From contig CAWDIV010000028.1 of assembly GCA_963802355.1 (NCBI GenBank), forward strand, positions 186,001-250,000: a stretch of DNA of 64,000 nt. Direction: 5' to 3'. Below the pieces are notes generated by a model. It was given only the letters and a program-made list of their open reading frames with translations. It ran no database searches and had not been told where the DNA came from. A program made the translations under genes and the position numbers. The stretch comes from SG8-41 sp963802355 (lineage in GTDB: Bacteria > Pseudomonadota > Gammaproteobacteria > Burkholderiales > SG8-41). Every line of letters starts with the position of its first letter. Position 1 is the first letter of the stretch. Shown piece after piece: positions 25,519-34,840 of this stretch.

Positions 25519-27355
25519 CTATTTCCTTGCCTCAGGCGTGAGCACCGTTTCGCGTCGTTCACCGTTCCGCAGGTAGATCACCTTCACCGGCACGCCGATC
25601 TTCAATGCGTCGAGGGCATACGTGTAGTCGTAAATGTTGGTGATGGACTGCCCGGCGAATTCCACGACGAGGTCTCCCTTCTGCAATCCCGCGCGGTCGG
25701 CCGGTCCGCCGCCGATGACGCCGGAGATCTGCAGTCCGTTGGCCGTCGAAGCGTACTCGGGAATGGTCCCGGTGTAGACGCGCACGCCGGCCCGGCTCGG
25801 CCGGTTGCCCGCCTTGACCTCGACCTTCGCGAACACCGGCGGGCGCTCGGCCTCGGCGAGGCGCATGGCGATCCGCGCCGCGAACGCGGCCACGCGATCG
25901 AGATCCTCGTAATTGATCTTGTCCGCGGTGTCGCTCGGGCGGTGATAGTCCGCGTGCGCGCCGGTGAAGAAGCTCAAGCTCGGGACGCTCGCACCTTCGA
26001 AGCTCGTCACGTCGGTCGGCTGATAGGGGTCCTCCTGCAGTGCCAAGTCGAAGCCCTCCGCAACGTTCACCTGCTCCAGGAGCCTCGGCCATGCAGGACT
26101 GGTTCCCGTGGCCTGCACGATCAGCCGGTTGTCCCGCATCCGGCCGACCATGTCGAAATTGAGATACGCGCTGATCTCGGGGAGAGGAATAGGTGGCCTC
26201 GCGACAAACTCCGCGGACCCGAGCAAGCCGAGCTCCTCGCCCGACCAGAAGGCCAGGACCACGTTTCTGCGCAGTGGCTGCCCGCGCAGCGCTTCCGCTG
26301 CCGCCAGCACCGCCGCGGTCCCGGACGCATTGTCGTCGGCGCCGGGATGGATCCGTCCCGCGTCTCCCTTCCCCGCGAGCGAATGCCCCGCCTCGCCCGT
26401 GCCGAGATGATCGTAGTGCGCGCCCAACACGATCCAGTTTTTTTCGATGGGTGAGCGGGCGGCGGGCGCGGGGAAATACGCGAGGATGTTGCTCGCCGTG
26501 CGGCGCTCGCGCACTACCTCGCTCCTGATGGTCACGGCCGCTTCCGCCAGGTCCAACCCGCGCGCGCCGGGACCACCGGCATCGAGCGCGTCCTGCAGTT
26601 CCTTCAGGGAGCGGCCGGAGCCGGCGAGCAGCGCGGCGGCAACGTCGGCGCTGATGCTGGCGGCGACGATCCCGGAACCGGCCAGCGCGGTATCGAAGCC
26701 CATCGGTATCGTTTCGCCCGCATTCGGCGAATTCGGCCCGGCGACCACCAGCAGCGCCCTGGCGCCGCGCTGCCGCGCGGCGAGCGCCTTGTAGCGCAGA
26801 TCGGCGTAGCGGACGAGGACGTTGCGGTCCTGCGGCGAGGCTTTTTCGGGAAAATAGCGCAGTACCAGTACCGACCTTGTCCCGGACGTCGAGCGCGGCG
26901 TAGCTGTCGTACTCCAGCCCCTGGCCCTCCGGAACCACGATGCCGTAGCCGGCAAAGGCGAGCGGCGCGCTGACCGAACCGTTGTCGGAAAGGGACAACG
27001 CCTGCACATCCGCCCGCGCGGCATACGTCGCGCTGCGTCCGCCCGGCCGCGAAGAGGTCACGGCGAGTGACGATCCCCCGTCGCGCGCTCCGGCGGTGAA
27101 CTCGAAAGCGTGGCGATAGTCGCGCCCCGGAATCGGCGCAGCGCCCATCGCCTTCAACCGCGCAATAATGTAGTCTCCCGCACGCCGTTCTCCGTCGGAA
27201 CCTGTGAGCCGCCCGGCCATCTCGCCCGCGGCGAGTGCGGTAACGTGCGCCCGTGTGCTGGGGGCCGCGGACCCCGCCGCCACGATCGCCTGCGGCGCAC
27301 CGAGCGCTGCAATCACCAGCGTCGCGAGCAGAACACGGTGCGCCGCGATGCTCAA
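25519..27355 (-). pseudogene. Exported M28-family metallopeptidase with PDZ domain, frameshifted
   Basis: Two frames join to about 610 residues. The N-terminal part has the signal peptide SIAAHRVLLATLVIAALGAP and a region before the protease-associated domain. Near 26873 an extra G shifts the frame into LRYFPEKASPQDRNVLVRYA, the PA insert, then the M28 zinc site: GAHYDHLGTG (His, Asp), HPGADDNASGTAAVLAAAEAL (Asp bridging), WSGEELGLLGS (catalytic Glu), FDMVGRM and DYHRPSDTADKI. A C-terminal PDZ domain (GVIGGGPADRAGLQKGDLVV) follows. Such enzymes are exported aminopeptidases. A TTG start at 27355 overlaps the upstream stop as TTGA, implying coupling to the propeller gene. Confidence 0.87.
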
Positions 27356-28470
27356 GGCCGCCCTCGCCGCTGCGGGGCTTTCGACAGTGCTTCGAGCGCC
27401 TTCTCGTGGTTCCATTGCGCGATAAAAATCTGCCCCGTCCCGGCTCCGGAGCGGCTCGAAGTCCAGGCGAGCTGGCGGCCATCGGGGGACGGCACCGGCA
27501 AGCCATCGAATCCGGGGCTATAGGTGACGCGCACCGGTTCCTTCAGTCCGTCGGCGTCCACCATGAAGAGCTCGAAGTTCTCGAAGCCGAGCTTGTTCGA
27601 CGCGAAGAGAAAATACTTTCCAGAGGGATGCTCGTAGGGCGCCCAGCTCATGGCTCCGAAGTCGGTGATGCGCCGCACGTCGCTCCCGTCGAGCTTCATC
27701 GTGTAGATGTCGGCCAGGAGTCCCTGCTCGTCGAAGCGGCGCCATACGATGCGCGACCCGTCGTGGGTGAAGAAGGGACCGCCGTCGTAGCCGGGGCTGT
27801 ACGTGAGTCGGCGCGTCCCGGAGCCGTCGGCGCGCATCAGGTAGATCTCGGCGAAGCTGGCCGGGTCCCGCTCCAGCCGTTTCTGCTCCGCGTCGGTGAG
27901 GCTGCGTGCATAGGCCTCGCGCGTCGAGGAAAAGACGATCCAGCGGCCATCCGGCGAATAGCTCGCTTCGGCGTCGTAGCCCCGAACTTGGGTGAGCTGC
28001 TTCAACGCGCCGGTGCCCTCGCTGTAAACGTAGATCTCCATCTCCGGATCGAAGTCCCAGGAATAACGGCGCTGTGCGCCCGAGGCGCGGAATGCCAGCT
28101 CGTCCTTTTGCAACGCTTCCGAGCGGGGATCGGCGTGCGTCGAGGAAAACAGGATTTCGTCGCTTCCCGGGCGGAAGAAGGCGCAGGTCGTCTTGCCGAT
28201 ACCCGGCGAAATGCGCTTGACCTCCCCGCTCGCCAGGTCGAGGACGTAGATCTGGTAGAACGGATTGCCCGGCTCGCGCTCGCTCTGGAAGACCATGCGC
28301 TTGCCGTCCGGAGACCAGTAGCCCTCGCCCGCCCGCCGCCCCTCGAGCGTGAGCCGCCGGATGCGCGCGAGGAAGTCGCGCTCTTCGTAGTTCGGAACCT
28401 CGGGCGCGGCTGCCGAGATCACGACCGACGCTAGGAGCGCGCATGCAAAGAAGACAACCGGCAATTTCAT
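27352..28470 (-). CDS. Exported TolB-like WD40/PD40 beta-propeller protein
   Basis: A 372-residue protein with a signal peptide (PVVFFACALLASVVISAAAP) and six or so PD40 blades. Recurrent blade motifs are YWSPDGKRMVFQSE, SYSPDGRWIVFSSTREAY, FFTHDGSRIVWRRF and PSPDGRQLAWTSSRSG. The PD40 fold binds protein partners in the periplasm (TolB) or accompanies exported peptidases (Tricorn/DPP-like). Its stop overlaps a TTG start of the M28 peptidase, so the pair is probably co-translated and may act together on peptides. I chose ATG 28470; a TTG two codons upstream is also possible. Confidence 0.85.
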   Translation of the reverse strand: MKLPVVFFACALLASVVISAAAPEVPNYEERDFLARIRRLTLEGRRAGEGYWSPDGKRMVFQSEREPGNPFYQIYVLDLASGEVKRISPGIGKTTCAFFRPGSDEILFSSTHADPRSEALQKDELAFRASGAQRRYSWDFDPEMEIYVYSEGTGALKQLTQVRGYDAEASYSPDGRWIVFSSTREAYARSLTDAEQKRLERDPASFAEIYLMRADGSGTRRLTYSPGYDGGPFFTHDGSRIVWRRFDEQGLLADIYTMKLDGSDVRRITDFGAMSWAPYEHPSGKYFLFASNKLGFENFELFMVDADGLKEPVRVTYSPGFDGLPVPSPDGRQLAWTSSRSGAGTGQIFIAQWNHEKALEALSKAPQRRGRP

Positions 28471-28540
28471 GGCCAAGACCGTTGTGACCGGGACGCACCG
28501 AATTTTATCGCCCTGACCGGCCGGGAGGGCGGGATAAGTT

Positions 28541-28626
28541 ATTCCTTCGCGGCCTTGGCGGCCTTCGCGGTGAGGCTGTTCGCCGTCCTTTGCGTTCTCC
28601 GCGTCCTTGGCGGTGAAGCTTTTTTA
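28541..28626. repeat. CTTGGCGGCCTTCGCGGTGAAGC-type repeat
   Basis: Imperfect copies of a unit containing CCTTCGCGG and GTGAAGCT, spaced about 40 bases, in the leader of the cupin gene. The same unit occurs in three copies at 42174-42297. Confidence 0.65.
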
Positions 28627-28703
28627 GGGTAATAGGTAGTTGGTAGAAAGCCCCGCTATGCGGGAGACTTACACCTATCACATATCATGCTGGTGAGGCA
28701 GAA

Positions 28704-29243
28704 ATGAACAAACCTCTTACATCCACAGTCGCCGATCCCGAGCGCATTCCGTACCAGAAACCACAGCCGCGCGACATGCGCCCCGACATGGTGATTCCCG
28801 ACGCGATGGGCCAGAGCGATCCCCGCGTTTGGGTTCCACTTGCAGAGCACGTCGCCTCGCGCCCGCTTCAGTTCAACGTCACGCTGGGCCAGTACACGCA
28901 CGTACTGCGCGTCACCAAAGCGGGGGTGATCGCACGCCATCGCCACTCGGGCGCCGTACACGCGTGGGTGTTCAAGGGCCGCTGGCTCTATCTCGAGCAC
29001 GACTGGGTCGCCGAGCAAGGCAGCTACATCTTCGAACCGCCGGGTGAGACGCACACATTGGTGGTACCCGAGGGCTGCTCCGAAATGGTCACATTGTTCC
29101 AGGTGAACGGCAGCCTGATGTATGTCGATCCGCAGGGCGTCTCAACCGGATACGACGACGTGTTCACGCGCATCGACAGGGCGCGCGCGCACTACGCGGC
29201 AGTTGGCCTGGGCGAGCACTATGTCGAGCAGTTCATTCGCTAG
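28704..29243 (+). CDS. Cupin, 2,4'-dihydroxyacetophenone dioxygenase-like
   Basis: A 179-residue single-domain cupin. The metal-binding motif 1 is ARHRHSGAVHAWVFKG (His, His, His); YLEHDW and motif 2 FEPPGETHTL (Glu, His) complete a three-His site. The overall pattern, including MVTLFQVNGSLMYVDPQGV, fits cupin dioxygenases that cleave aryl ketones or diketones such as 2,4'-dihydroxyacetophenone. A TctC receptor and a CMD protein follow on the same strand, suggesting a small aromatic catabolism group. The start ATG lies about 20 bases after a GTGAGG-like site. Substrate is inferred from family only. Confidence 0.82.
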   Translation: MNKPLTSTVADPERIPYQKPQPRDMRPDMVIPDAMGQSDPRVWVPLAEHVASRPLQFNVTLGQYTHVLRVTKAGVIARHRHSGAVHAWVFKGRWLYLEHDWVAEQGSYIFEPPGETHTLVVPEGCSEMVTLFQVNGSLMYVDPQGVSTGYDDVFTRIDRARAHYAAVGLGEHYVEQFIR

Positions 29244-29318
29244 CTTTTCGAGAAAGGCGTGATGAGTGATGGGTGATGGGTGATGGGACCGAAAGGCGAC
29301 AGTAGGTCACTCGAAGCT

Positions 29319-29460
29319 ATCTCAAAAACCCGGCCGAGAACGCAAGACAAGTTCAGAACCAGACAGGATTGACAGGATGTACAGGATGAAAACGTCTGTT
29401 GATCTTTTGCGGGATTATCCTGTAAATCCTGTTCATCCTGTCGGTTTTCCGTTTTGAGAT
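29319..29460. repeat. Large dyad with ACAGGAT arms
   Basis: Outer arms ATCTCAAAA (29319-29327) and TTTTGAGAT (29452-29460) enclose ACAGGAT-containing steps (29362-29388) and their complement ATCCTGT steps (29415-29441). The whole can form a hairpin of about 140 nt with several interruptions. Confidence 0.8.
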
Positions 29461-29462
29461 GG

Positions 29463-29505
29463 GTTCTCATCGCTCATCACTCATCACTCGTCACTCGTCA
29501 CACAA
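29463..29505. repeat. Heptamer array TCATCAC/TCGTCAC
   Basis: Seven-base steps TCATCAC, TCATCAC, TCGTCAC, TCGTCAC about 60 bases before the TctC start. A complementary GATGAGT array lies at 29260-29288. Confidence 0.7.
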
Positions 29506-29566
29506 ACAGGCGCATGCCGTAGAATTGCCCGGCCGTGAATCCCGCAGCTCCTCCCCAACGCGAAAC

Positions 29567-30529
29567 ATGCTGAAAACTCATACCGTAGTGCGTTTGGTTT
29601 TGCTCGGACTCGCCGGCCTCGGCGCAGCTCCTGCCTTCCCGCAGAGCTATCCCAGCAAGCCGATACGCATCGTCACTTCACCTGCCGGAGGCGGCAACGA
29701 TTTTCCGGCGCGCCTCATCGCGCGCGCCCTTGCAGGGCCACTGGGACAGCAACTGGTCGTGGACAACCGGCCTACCATTCTGCTCGCGGACATCGTGGCG
29801 AAAGCGCCGCCCGATGGATATACCCTTCTCGTCACCGGCAGCACTCACTGGATCACGCCGTTGCTGGAAAAGACGTCGTACGATCCGATAAAGGATTTCG
29901 CTCTCATTACCCTGATCGACAGGTCGCCGAGCGTTCTCGTCGTCCATCCCTCGATGCCGCTGAAGTCCGTCAGGCAGTTCATCGCCCTGGCGAAGTCCAA
30001 ACCGGGCGAGATCAATTTTTCGGTGGGCGGACCGGGCACCTCGAATTTTCTCGGCGCGGTATTGTTCAACTACATGGCGGGCGTGAACACCGTGCGCATT
30101 CCGTACAAGGGCACGGGCCCTGCACTGCTTGCCGTGATGACCGGCGAGGTCCACGCGATGTTCGGCTCCGCAGGCGGAGCGGCGCCGCACGTGAAGTCGG
30201 GCCGCCTGCGCGCGCTCGCAGTGGGCAGCCTTCAGCCTTCCGCATTGGCGCCCGGGGTTCCCACGCTCGACGCTTCGGGCTTGCCCGGTTTTGTCTCGGA
30301 AGCCCTTCATGCCATGTTTGCACCGGCTGGAACGCCTCAGACTATCGTCACCCGGCTGAACGAGGAAGTCGGGCGTTATCTGCGGTCGGCCGAGGCCAAG
30401 GATCTGTTTCTGAAAGCCGGAATAGACACCGCACCCGGCACGCCCGACGAGCTGCTGGCGGTCCTGAGATCGGAGATAGCGAGCACAGACAAGGTGCTCA
30501 AGGCTGCCGGTATCGGCGTGCAGAAATAA
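29567..30529 (+). CDS. Bug/TctC-family solute-binding receptor
   Basis: A 320-residue periplasmic receptor starting MLKTHTVVRLVLLGLAGLGA, signal peptide to AFPQS. Blocks: YPSKPIRIVTSPAGGGNDFP, LGQQLVVDNRPTILLADIVA, PPDGYTLLVTGSTHWITPLL, GGPGTSNFLGAVLFNYMAGV, IPYKGTGPALLAVMTGEVHA and FAPAGTPQTIVTRLNEEV. It has the same length and GGNDF motif as the receptor at 82-1044, so they may bind related ligands. ATG 29567 is preceded by repeats and no strong ribosome binding site. It stands between a cupin dioxygenase and a CMD protein, all on the plus strand. Confidence 0.92.
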   Translation: MLKTHTVVRLVLLGLAGLGAAPAFPQSYPSKPIRIVTSPAGGGNDFPARLIARALAGPLGQQLVVDNRPTILLADIVAKAPPDGYTLLVTGSTHWITPLLEKTSYDPIKDFALITLIDRSPSVLVVHPSMPLKSVRQFIALAKSKPGEINFSVGGPGTSNFLGAVLFNYMAGVNTVRIPYKGTGPALLAVMTGEVHAMFGSAGGAAPHVKSGRLRALAVGSLQPSALAPGVPTLDASGLPGFVSEALHAMFAPAGTPQTIVTRLNEEVGRYLRSAEAKDLFLKAGIDTAPGTPDELLAVLRSEIASTDKVLKAAGIGVQK

Positions 30530-30532
30530 CGG

Positions 30533-30633
30533 TGATGAGTGATGAGTGATGGGTGATGGGTGCCGAGAACGCTTTCTCCTTTCTCCTTTCTCCTTTCGCC
30601 TTCCGACTTTCGCCTTCCGATTTCCGGCTGATT
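30533..30633. repeat. Heptamer arrays (GATGAGT and CTTTCTC/CTTCCGA types)
   Basis: GTGATGAGTGATGGGTGATGG at 30533-30560 is followed by CTTTCTC three times, CTTTCGC, CTTCCGA, CTTTCGC, CTTCCGA (about 30570-30625). Different words, same strict 7-nt step. It fills the leader of the CMD gene. Confidence 0.8.
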
Positions 30634-30701
30634 CAGGCGATAATCGCAGGCCGGCTTCCCTACAGTGCAGAACACCAACCCTCACAGAATATGGAAAGGT
30701 C

Positions 30702-31337
30702 ATGAGCGAACAGAAAACCCAAACATCCTCCGCGCCGCAGCGGTTCAAGCAGATCCCGCCCGAAAAACTGACCCCGGAGCAGCGCGTACTCGCCGACGGG
30801 GTTCGCTCCGGCCCGCGTGGCGCGATAAAGAACTCCTCCGCCGCCACTCCCGGTCCGCTCGGCGGGCCGTTCAACGTGTGGCTGCGCAGCCCGGACATCG
30901 GCAACGTCATCCAGAGCCTCGGCGCGGCCATCCGCTTTCGCAGCTCGATCCCCGCCAAACTGAATGAGCTCGCGATCATCACGACCGCCCGCGAGTGGAC
31001 CGCGCAGTACGAGTGGCACGCCCACCGGCGCCTGGCGGTCGAGGCTGGCCTCGATCCCGCCATTGCCGATGACATCGCGCAGGGCCGCCGGCCGGCCGGG
31101 ATGTCGGAGGACGAAGCGCTCGTGTACGACGTCTCCCGCGAGTTGCACGAGACGCACGGCCTCGGCGACGCCACCTACAAGCGCGCGCTCGACCGCTTCG
31201 GCGAAAAGGGCGTGGTGGACCTCATCGCCGTCAACGGCTACTACGTGCTGGTCTCGATGACGCTGAACGTGGACCGGACGCCGCTACCGGCCGGAGTCAC
31301 GCCGCCGCTGCCGGAACTGAAAGGGTCGGCAAGGTGA
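30702..31337 (+). CDS. Carboxymuconolactone decarboxylase (CMD)-domain protein
   Basis: A 211-residue protein with a CMD domain at about 60-140: NELAIITTAREWTAQYEWHA then HRRLAVEAGLDPAIADDIAQ, including the conserved Glu-Trp-His. There is no CxxC, so AhpD-type peroxidase activity is unlikely. CMD proteins of this length occur with aromatic and steroid catabolism genes as decarboxylase-like or hydratase-like enzymes. ATG 30702 follows GGAAAGG. It is the last gene of the plus-strand cupin-TctC-CMD group. Confidence 0.85.
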   Translation: MSEQKTQTSSAPQRFKQIPPEKLTPEQRVLADGVRSGPRGAIKNSSAATPGPLGGPFNVWLRSPDIGNVIQSLGAAIRFRSSIPAKLNELAIITTAREWTAQYEWHAHRRLAVEAGLDPAIADDIAQGRRPAGMSEDEALVYDVSRELHETHGLGDATYKRALDRFGEKGVVDLIAVNGYYVLVSMTLNVDRTPLPAGVTPPLPELKGSAR

Positions 31338-31438
31338 TGAGGTGATGGCGCGGGGCTATCCCGCGCTGCGGCAGTACGAACCTACGCCTGCACTCTCCGC
31401 CCCGGGGACGGTTGGGACGCTACAACTGACACCGGCCG

Positions 31439-31585
31439 CTACTGGCGGGTTTGCTCCTTCAGCGCCCGGAGTTCGGCCTCGGTGCGCGGGGTCAGGACGG
31501 CAACCTTGCGCGCGCGATCGTACGGAACGATCACCCGCAGCGGCTGACCCTCGCGTTCGCCGGAGAAACTATGTGGATTGCTCAT
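31439..31585 (-). CDS. Small protein of unknown function
   Basis: A 48-residue peptide, MSNPHSFSGEREGQPLRVIV then PYDRARKVAVLTPRTEAELRA. ATG 31585 has GGGAGAACGCC directly upstream, and the gene follows the cytochrome c frame by 33 bp on the same strand. It is charged, with no signal or membrane segment. No family recognised. The good ribosome binding site and the adjacency support coding. Confidence 0.5.
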   Translation of the reverse strand: MSNPHSFSGEREGQPLRVIVPYDRARKVAVLTPRTEAELRALKEQTRQ

Positions 31586-31617
31586 GGCGTTCTCCCGAAG
31601 TGAAATCGGCTCGGTGC

Positions 31618-31932
31618 TCATTCGGTTGCCCGGGCGGTTGGAAGATCCTGCGTGCCGGGCGGCACGGTCTTGAGGTAAGCGGCGATGGCCGCAATCTGGC
31701 CCGGACTGTAGGTATATCTGAACCCCGGCATGCGCGGCGTCCCGTTGGTGATGAACCCACGCATGAGGTCTTCCCGCCCGCCCGCGCTCTCCCTGGAGAG
31801 CTCCGGACCATACATGCGAGAAACCAGCGTCGGCCTGGTGTGACAGACCCCGCACGATTGCTCGAACAGCTGGCGGCCCAGCTTTTGCTGCTCTGTAAGG
31901 TGATCTTCAGCCGCAGCGGGGACAGGCTCGAT
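31618..31932 (-). pseudogene. Class I cytochrome c, N-terminus broken
   Basis: The frame reads LTEQQKLGRQLFEQSCGVCH then TRPTLVSRMYGPELSRESAG. CGVCH is a CxxCH heme site, TPRMPGFRYT supplies the Met axial ligand, and YSPGQIAAIAAYLKTVP is the C-terminal helix. This is a small soluble monoheme cytochrome of about 100 residues. Upstream the frame meets a TAA at 31933-31935 and has no ATG, so the signal peptide is missing or in another frame (a hydrophobic FPAIIAAV stretch occurs nearby in the next frame). It is probably a decayed or indel-affected gene that once fed electrons to an oxidase or dehydrogenase. It is divergent from the antiporter gene. Confidence 0.72.
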
Positions 31933-32025
31933 TTATTGGTGTTTCTTCGCAGAGGATGAGTTACAGCAGCTATTATTGCCGGGAAAATGTGAGCGTCCCG
32001 TTTATCTGGCCGAACACTCCGACAC

Positions 32026-33568
32026 ATGCACCTCTTCGTAAGCCTGCTGACGCTCGCGCTCGTTGCCATCGCGCTGCTGCAGGTCTCGCGGCACCTCAAC
32101 GCGCCCTACCCCTCGATGCTCGCGATGGCGGGCGCGGCGGTCGCTGCCCTGCCCTGGTCGCGGCCCATCGGCATCGATCCGGAGCTCGCGCTGGCCTTGT
32201 TCATCGCCCCTGCGCTGCTCGACGCGGCCTACGATCTGCCGCCGCGTGAAATGCGCCGCTACTGGCCGTCCCTGCTCGCCCTCGCGGGCGTGGCGGTGCT
32301 GCTCACCACCGCCGCGGTGGCCTGGGCGGGCGTCGCGCTTGCTGGAATGCCCCTCGCGGCCGCCATCGCGCTGGGCGCGATCGTTGCGCCGCCCGACGCG
32401 GCTGCGGCGAGCGCGATGCTCGCGCGTTTCAAGCTGCCGCGGCGCATGATCACCGTCCTGAAGGGAGAAAGCCTCTTGAACGATGCCGTCGCGCTCCTGA
32501 TCTTCGCCGCGGCGGTCGGGACCGTCACGACGCAGGGGGGATTTGCGAGCCTGATTCCGGGATTGGCGCTGGCGGTCCCGGGCGGCCTGCTGCTCGGCGT
32601 GCTGATCGGAAAGGTTTATCTGGCCCTGGCACCGCGCCTCGCGGGAACGCTGGGCGGCCGCCTGTTCGAATTCGTCGCGACCTTCGGCACGTGGGTGATC
32701 GCGGAGCGGCTGCAGCTATCGGCGATCCTGTGCGTGGTCGCCTACGCGATCACCGTGGCGCGCTCCATGCCCGAGCTCCAGTCCGCGCGCGACCGGGTGC
32801 ATTCCTACTCGGTATGGGAAACGCTGGTCTTCCTGCTCAACGTGCTCGCCTTCCTCTTGATGGGGCTGCAGGCCCGCGCCATCATCACCCGGCTCGATCC
32901 GGACGAGATCTGGCGGGCGGTGGTTTTCGCTAGCGTGGTGCTTGCCATCGTAGTCGCGGTCCGCATCGTCTGGGTGATCGCCTATAACCGCCTCGCCGAT
33001 GCGCTCTCGATCCGCCGCGGCACGCCGCGCCAGCCGGGTCTCCGCCACGCACTGGTGGTTTCCTGGTGTGGTATGCGGGGCCTGGTAACGCTCGCCATCG
33101 CCCTGGCGCTTCCCGAGAATTTTCCGGAACGCGACCTGATCGTCCTGAGCGCATTTACGGTCGTCCTGGGCACGCTGGTCGTGCAGGGCCTCACGCTGGG
33201 CCCGCTCATCCGCCTGCTGCGGATCCGGCCGGACGAGTCCTTCGACAGGGAACTCGCGTCCGCCCGCATCGCCCTGCTCGACGCCGGGGTCGGCAGCCTC
33301 GGCGATCGGAACGATCAAGCCTGCCGCACGCATCCGCGCTGAGTACGACGCGGAGCGCGCGTTGACCGCCGAGGGCAAGTATCCGAATACCGCGAGCCAG
33401 ACCGCCCGGCTGCAATTGCGGAGCATCATCGCGCAGCGCAGGAAACTCGCGGAGCTGCGGCGCACCGAGCAAATCGATGACGACGTCTTCCACGCGCTGG
33501 AAGAGGAACTCGACTGGGCGGAACTCGCGGCGTCGCCGCCCGGACGTTTCGAGATCGTCGAGACGTGA
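32026..33568 (+). pseudogene. CPA1-family Na+/H+ antiporter, frameshifted near its C-terminus
   Basis: An integral membrane cation/proton antiporter. The 32026 frame contains about 12 membrane helices with the CPA1 signatures ALGAIVAPPDAAAASAMLAR, LKGESLLNDAVALLIFAAAV (acidic ion-binding residues) and VVSWCGMRGLVTLAIALALP. After DAGVGSLGD near 33300 the frame runs off to a spurious stop at 33342. The expected cytoplasmic tail continues in another frame: AAIRAEYDAERALTAEGKY..., ending ASPPGRFEIVET at 33568, a normal CPA1 tail. Total about 514 aa. The transport domain is intact, so the protein may work even if the frameshift is real. Confidence 0.87.
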
Positions 33569-33625
33569 ATTACAAGAGACAGAGCTGCATCACTTATTCA
33601 CCCGTCACTTATGACGCTTTTCCCG

Positions 33626-33928
33626 CTACGACGGGACGTGAAACACGTCCGCCCATTCCGGGTGCTTCCGCCGCTGGTCCTCCACGTAGGTGCACAAGGC
33701 GTAGATCTTCACGCCCTCCTTACGCGCGTCTTCGACCATCCGCGTCAGAAGCGCGAGCGCGGCGCCTTTGTCCTTTAACGTCTCCGATACTTCGGTGCGC
33801 TCCGCGATGATGAGGCCCGGCCGCTCGTGCTTGTAGTTGAGCCTCGCGATGCCGTGAATGCCCGGTATCGTCGCGACGTAGGTTCCGCGGGTCTTGTAGT
33901 CCTGCCGCTGGATGCGGATTTCATCCAT
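33626..33928 (-). CDS. GNAT-like N-acetyltransferase (YjdJ/COG2388 type)
   Basis: A 100-residue short GNAT protein. The acetyl-CoA-binding segment LKDKGAALALLTRMVEDARK is a degenerate G-x-G-x-A/L loop plus helix. It is followed by YALCTYVEDQRRKHPEWADV, the C-terminal signature (C-x-Y-V-x-x-x-x-x-KHPE) of the COG2388 family. Members are about 90-100 aa with unknown substrates. ATG 33928 has GGAGC upstream. It converges on the antiporter gene. Confidence 0.85.
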   Translation of the reverse strand: MDEIRIQRQDYKTRGTYVATIPGIHGIARLNYKHERPGLIIAERTEVSETLKDKGAALALLTRMVEDARKEGVKIYALCTYVEDQRRKHPEWADVFHVPS

Positions 33929-33949
33929 GCTCCACTATAGCGCAGCGCA

Positions 33950-33976
33950 ACTGGTGATGCGTGATCGGTGATGGGT
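33950..33976. repeat. GTGATGC/GTGATCG/GTGATGG heptamers
   Basis: Three seven-base steps upstream of the GNAT gene, of the same word family as at 30533 and 42069. Confidence 0.55.
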
Positions 33977-34075
33977 GGGCCTTTTAGCGAGCTTCTACGC
34001 CGCCTATTTATTGGCCGGCAACTCACAATCCGTCTTCCCTGAAAGCTGTTTCAGAACGACCGGGATCGTACCTCG

Positions 34076-34840
34076 TCATAAGCCGATGCGGCGTGACGCG
34101 TTGCCAAGCAATTCGTACAACGCGTAATAGCTGTGCTCCAGCGAGCGCACGTCCGGGATGAGGTCTCCCAGCCCGACGGAAGCATCCACCAATATCATGG
34201 TCGGCGCAGGCATGACTTCGAAACCGGCAGCTTCGAATTCCGCCTTGGCGCGCTGCATGTCCAATTCATGCGCGACAAGCACCACGCTTCGAATACCCTG
34301 GGGTAGCAGAATCTCCGCCGAACGCTGCGCGTTTTCGTGCGTGTTGCGCGAACGTGCCTCCGCCCACGCTACGGCAACCCCAAACTCATCGAGCAGTACC
34401 TGCTGCATGATCTGTGCTTCGGTTGTGTCGTCATTCACAGGACCACCTGATACCAGCACGGACAGGCCGGTCTTGCGTGCGAGCCATGCGCCGTAGCGCA
34501 CGCGTTCCAGCGTCAAGCGTCCAACCGTGGGGCCGTCGTATTCCGGCGCGTTCCATCGAATGCCGCCGCCGAGAATGATCAAAGCCTGGGCATTGCTCGC
34601 CTTCGCGAGGTCCAGGTGAGGGTACCTGTCGAGAGTCCTGTACAAGGCGTCGGACACGGCCGGCATCGACAGCGCCAAGAGCGAGATCAGTCCGAGCGAT
34701 GTGAGCGCACGGCCGAGTCTCGGCCGCCGGCCGAGCAGCAGCAGACCGGCGAACGCGACGATCAACGGGCCATTCGGCGGCAGCACCAGGCTGCGGAATA
34801 CCCACCTCAGGAATACCAGGTCGACCAACGGAAATTCCAT
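34076..34840 (-). CDS. ElyC/SanA/YdcF-family (DUF218) membrane protein
   Basis: A 254-residue protein with two N-terminal membrane helices (about 15-35 LVLPPNGPLIVAFAGLLLLG and 45-60 LISLLALSMPAV) and a periplasmic DUF218 domain. Signature blocks are ALIILGGGIRWNAPEYDGPT, YGAWLARKTGLSVLVSGGPV, ARSRNTHENAQRSAEIL and VVLVAHELDMQRAKAEF. ElyC-like proteins support envelope and peptidoglycan precursor homeostasis. ATG 34840 follows GGAGTACTGAT, which overlaps the end of an upstream minus-strand open frame (see the gap entry). Confidence 0.88.
   Translation of the reverse strand: MEFPLVDLVFLRWVFRSLVLPPNGPLIVAFAGLLLLGRRPRLGRALTSLGLISLLALSMPAVSDALYRTLDRYPHLDLAKASNAQALIILGGGIRWNAPEYDGPTVGRLTLERVRYGAWLARKTGLSVLVSGGPVNDDTTEAQIMQQVLLDEFGVAVAWAEARSRNTHENAQRSAEILLPQGIRSVVLVAHELDMQRAKAEFEAAGFEVMPAPTMILVDASVGLGDLIPDVRSLEHSYYALYELLGNASRRIGL

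Larger units (their letters stand above)
29244..29566. other. Non-coding gap filled by repeats
   Basis: It holds GATGAGT/GATGGGT heptamers (29260-29288), a large imperfect dyad (29319-29460) and TCATCACTCGTCAC heptamers (29465-29502), then the leader of the TctC gene. No coding content is seen. Confidence 0.6.

Noticed and set aside
31618..31935. Stop codon read-through (second selenoprotein or pyrrolysine case) in the cytochrome c frame
   Set aside because: The upstream stop is TAA, not TGA, and lies before the conserved region; a truncated or frameshifted N-terminus explains it better.
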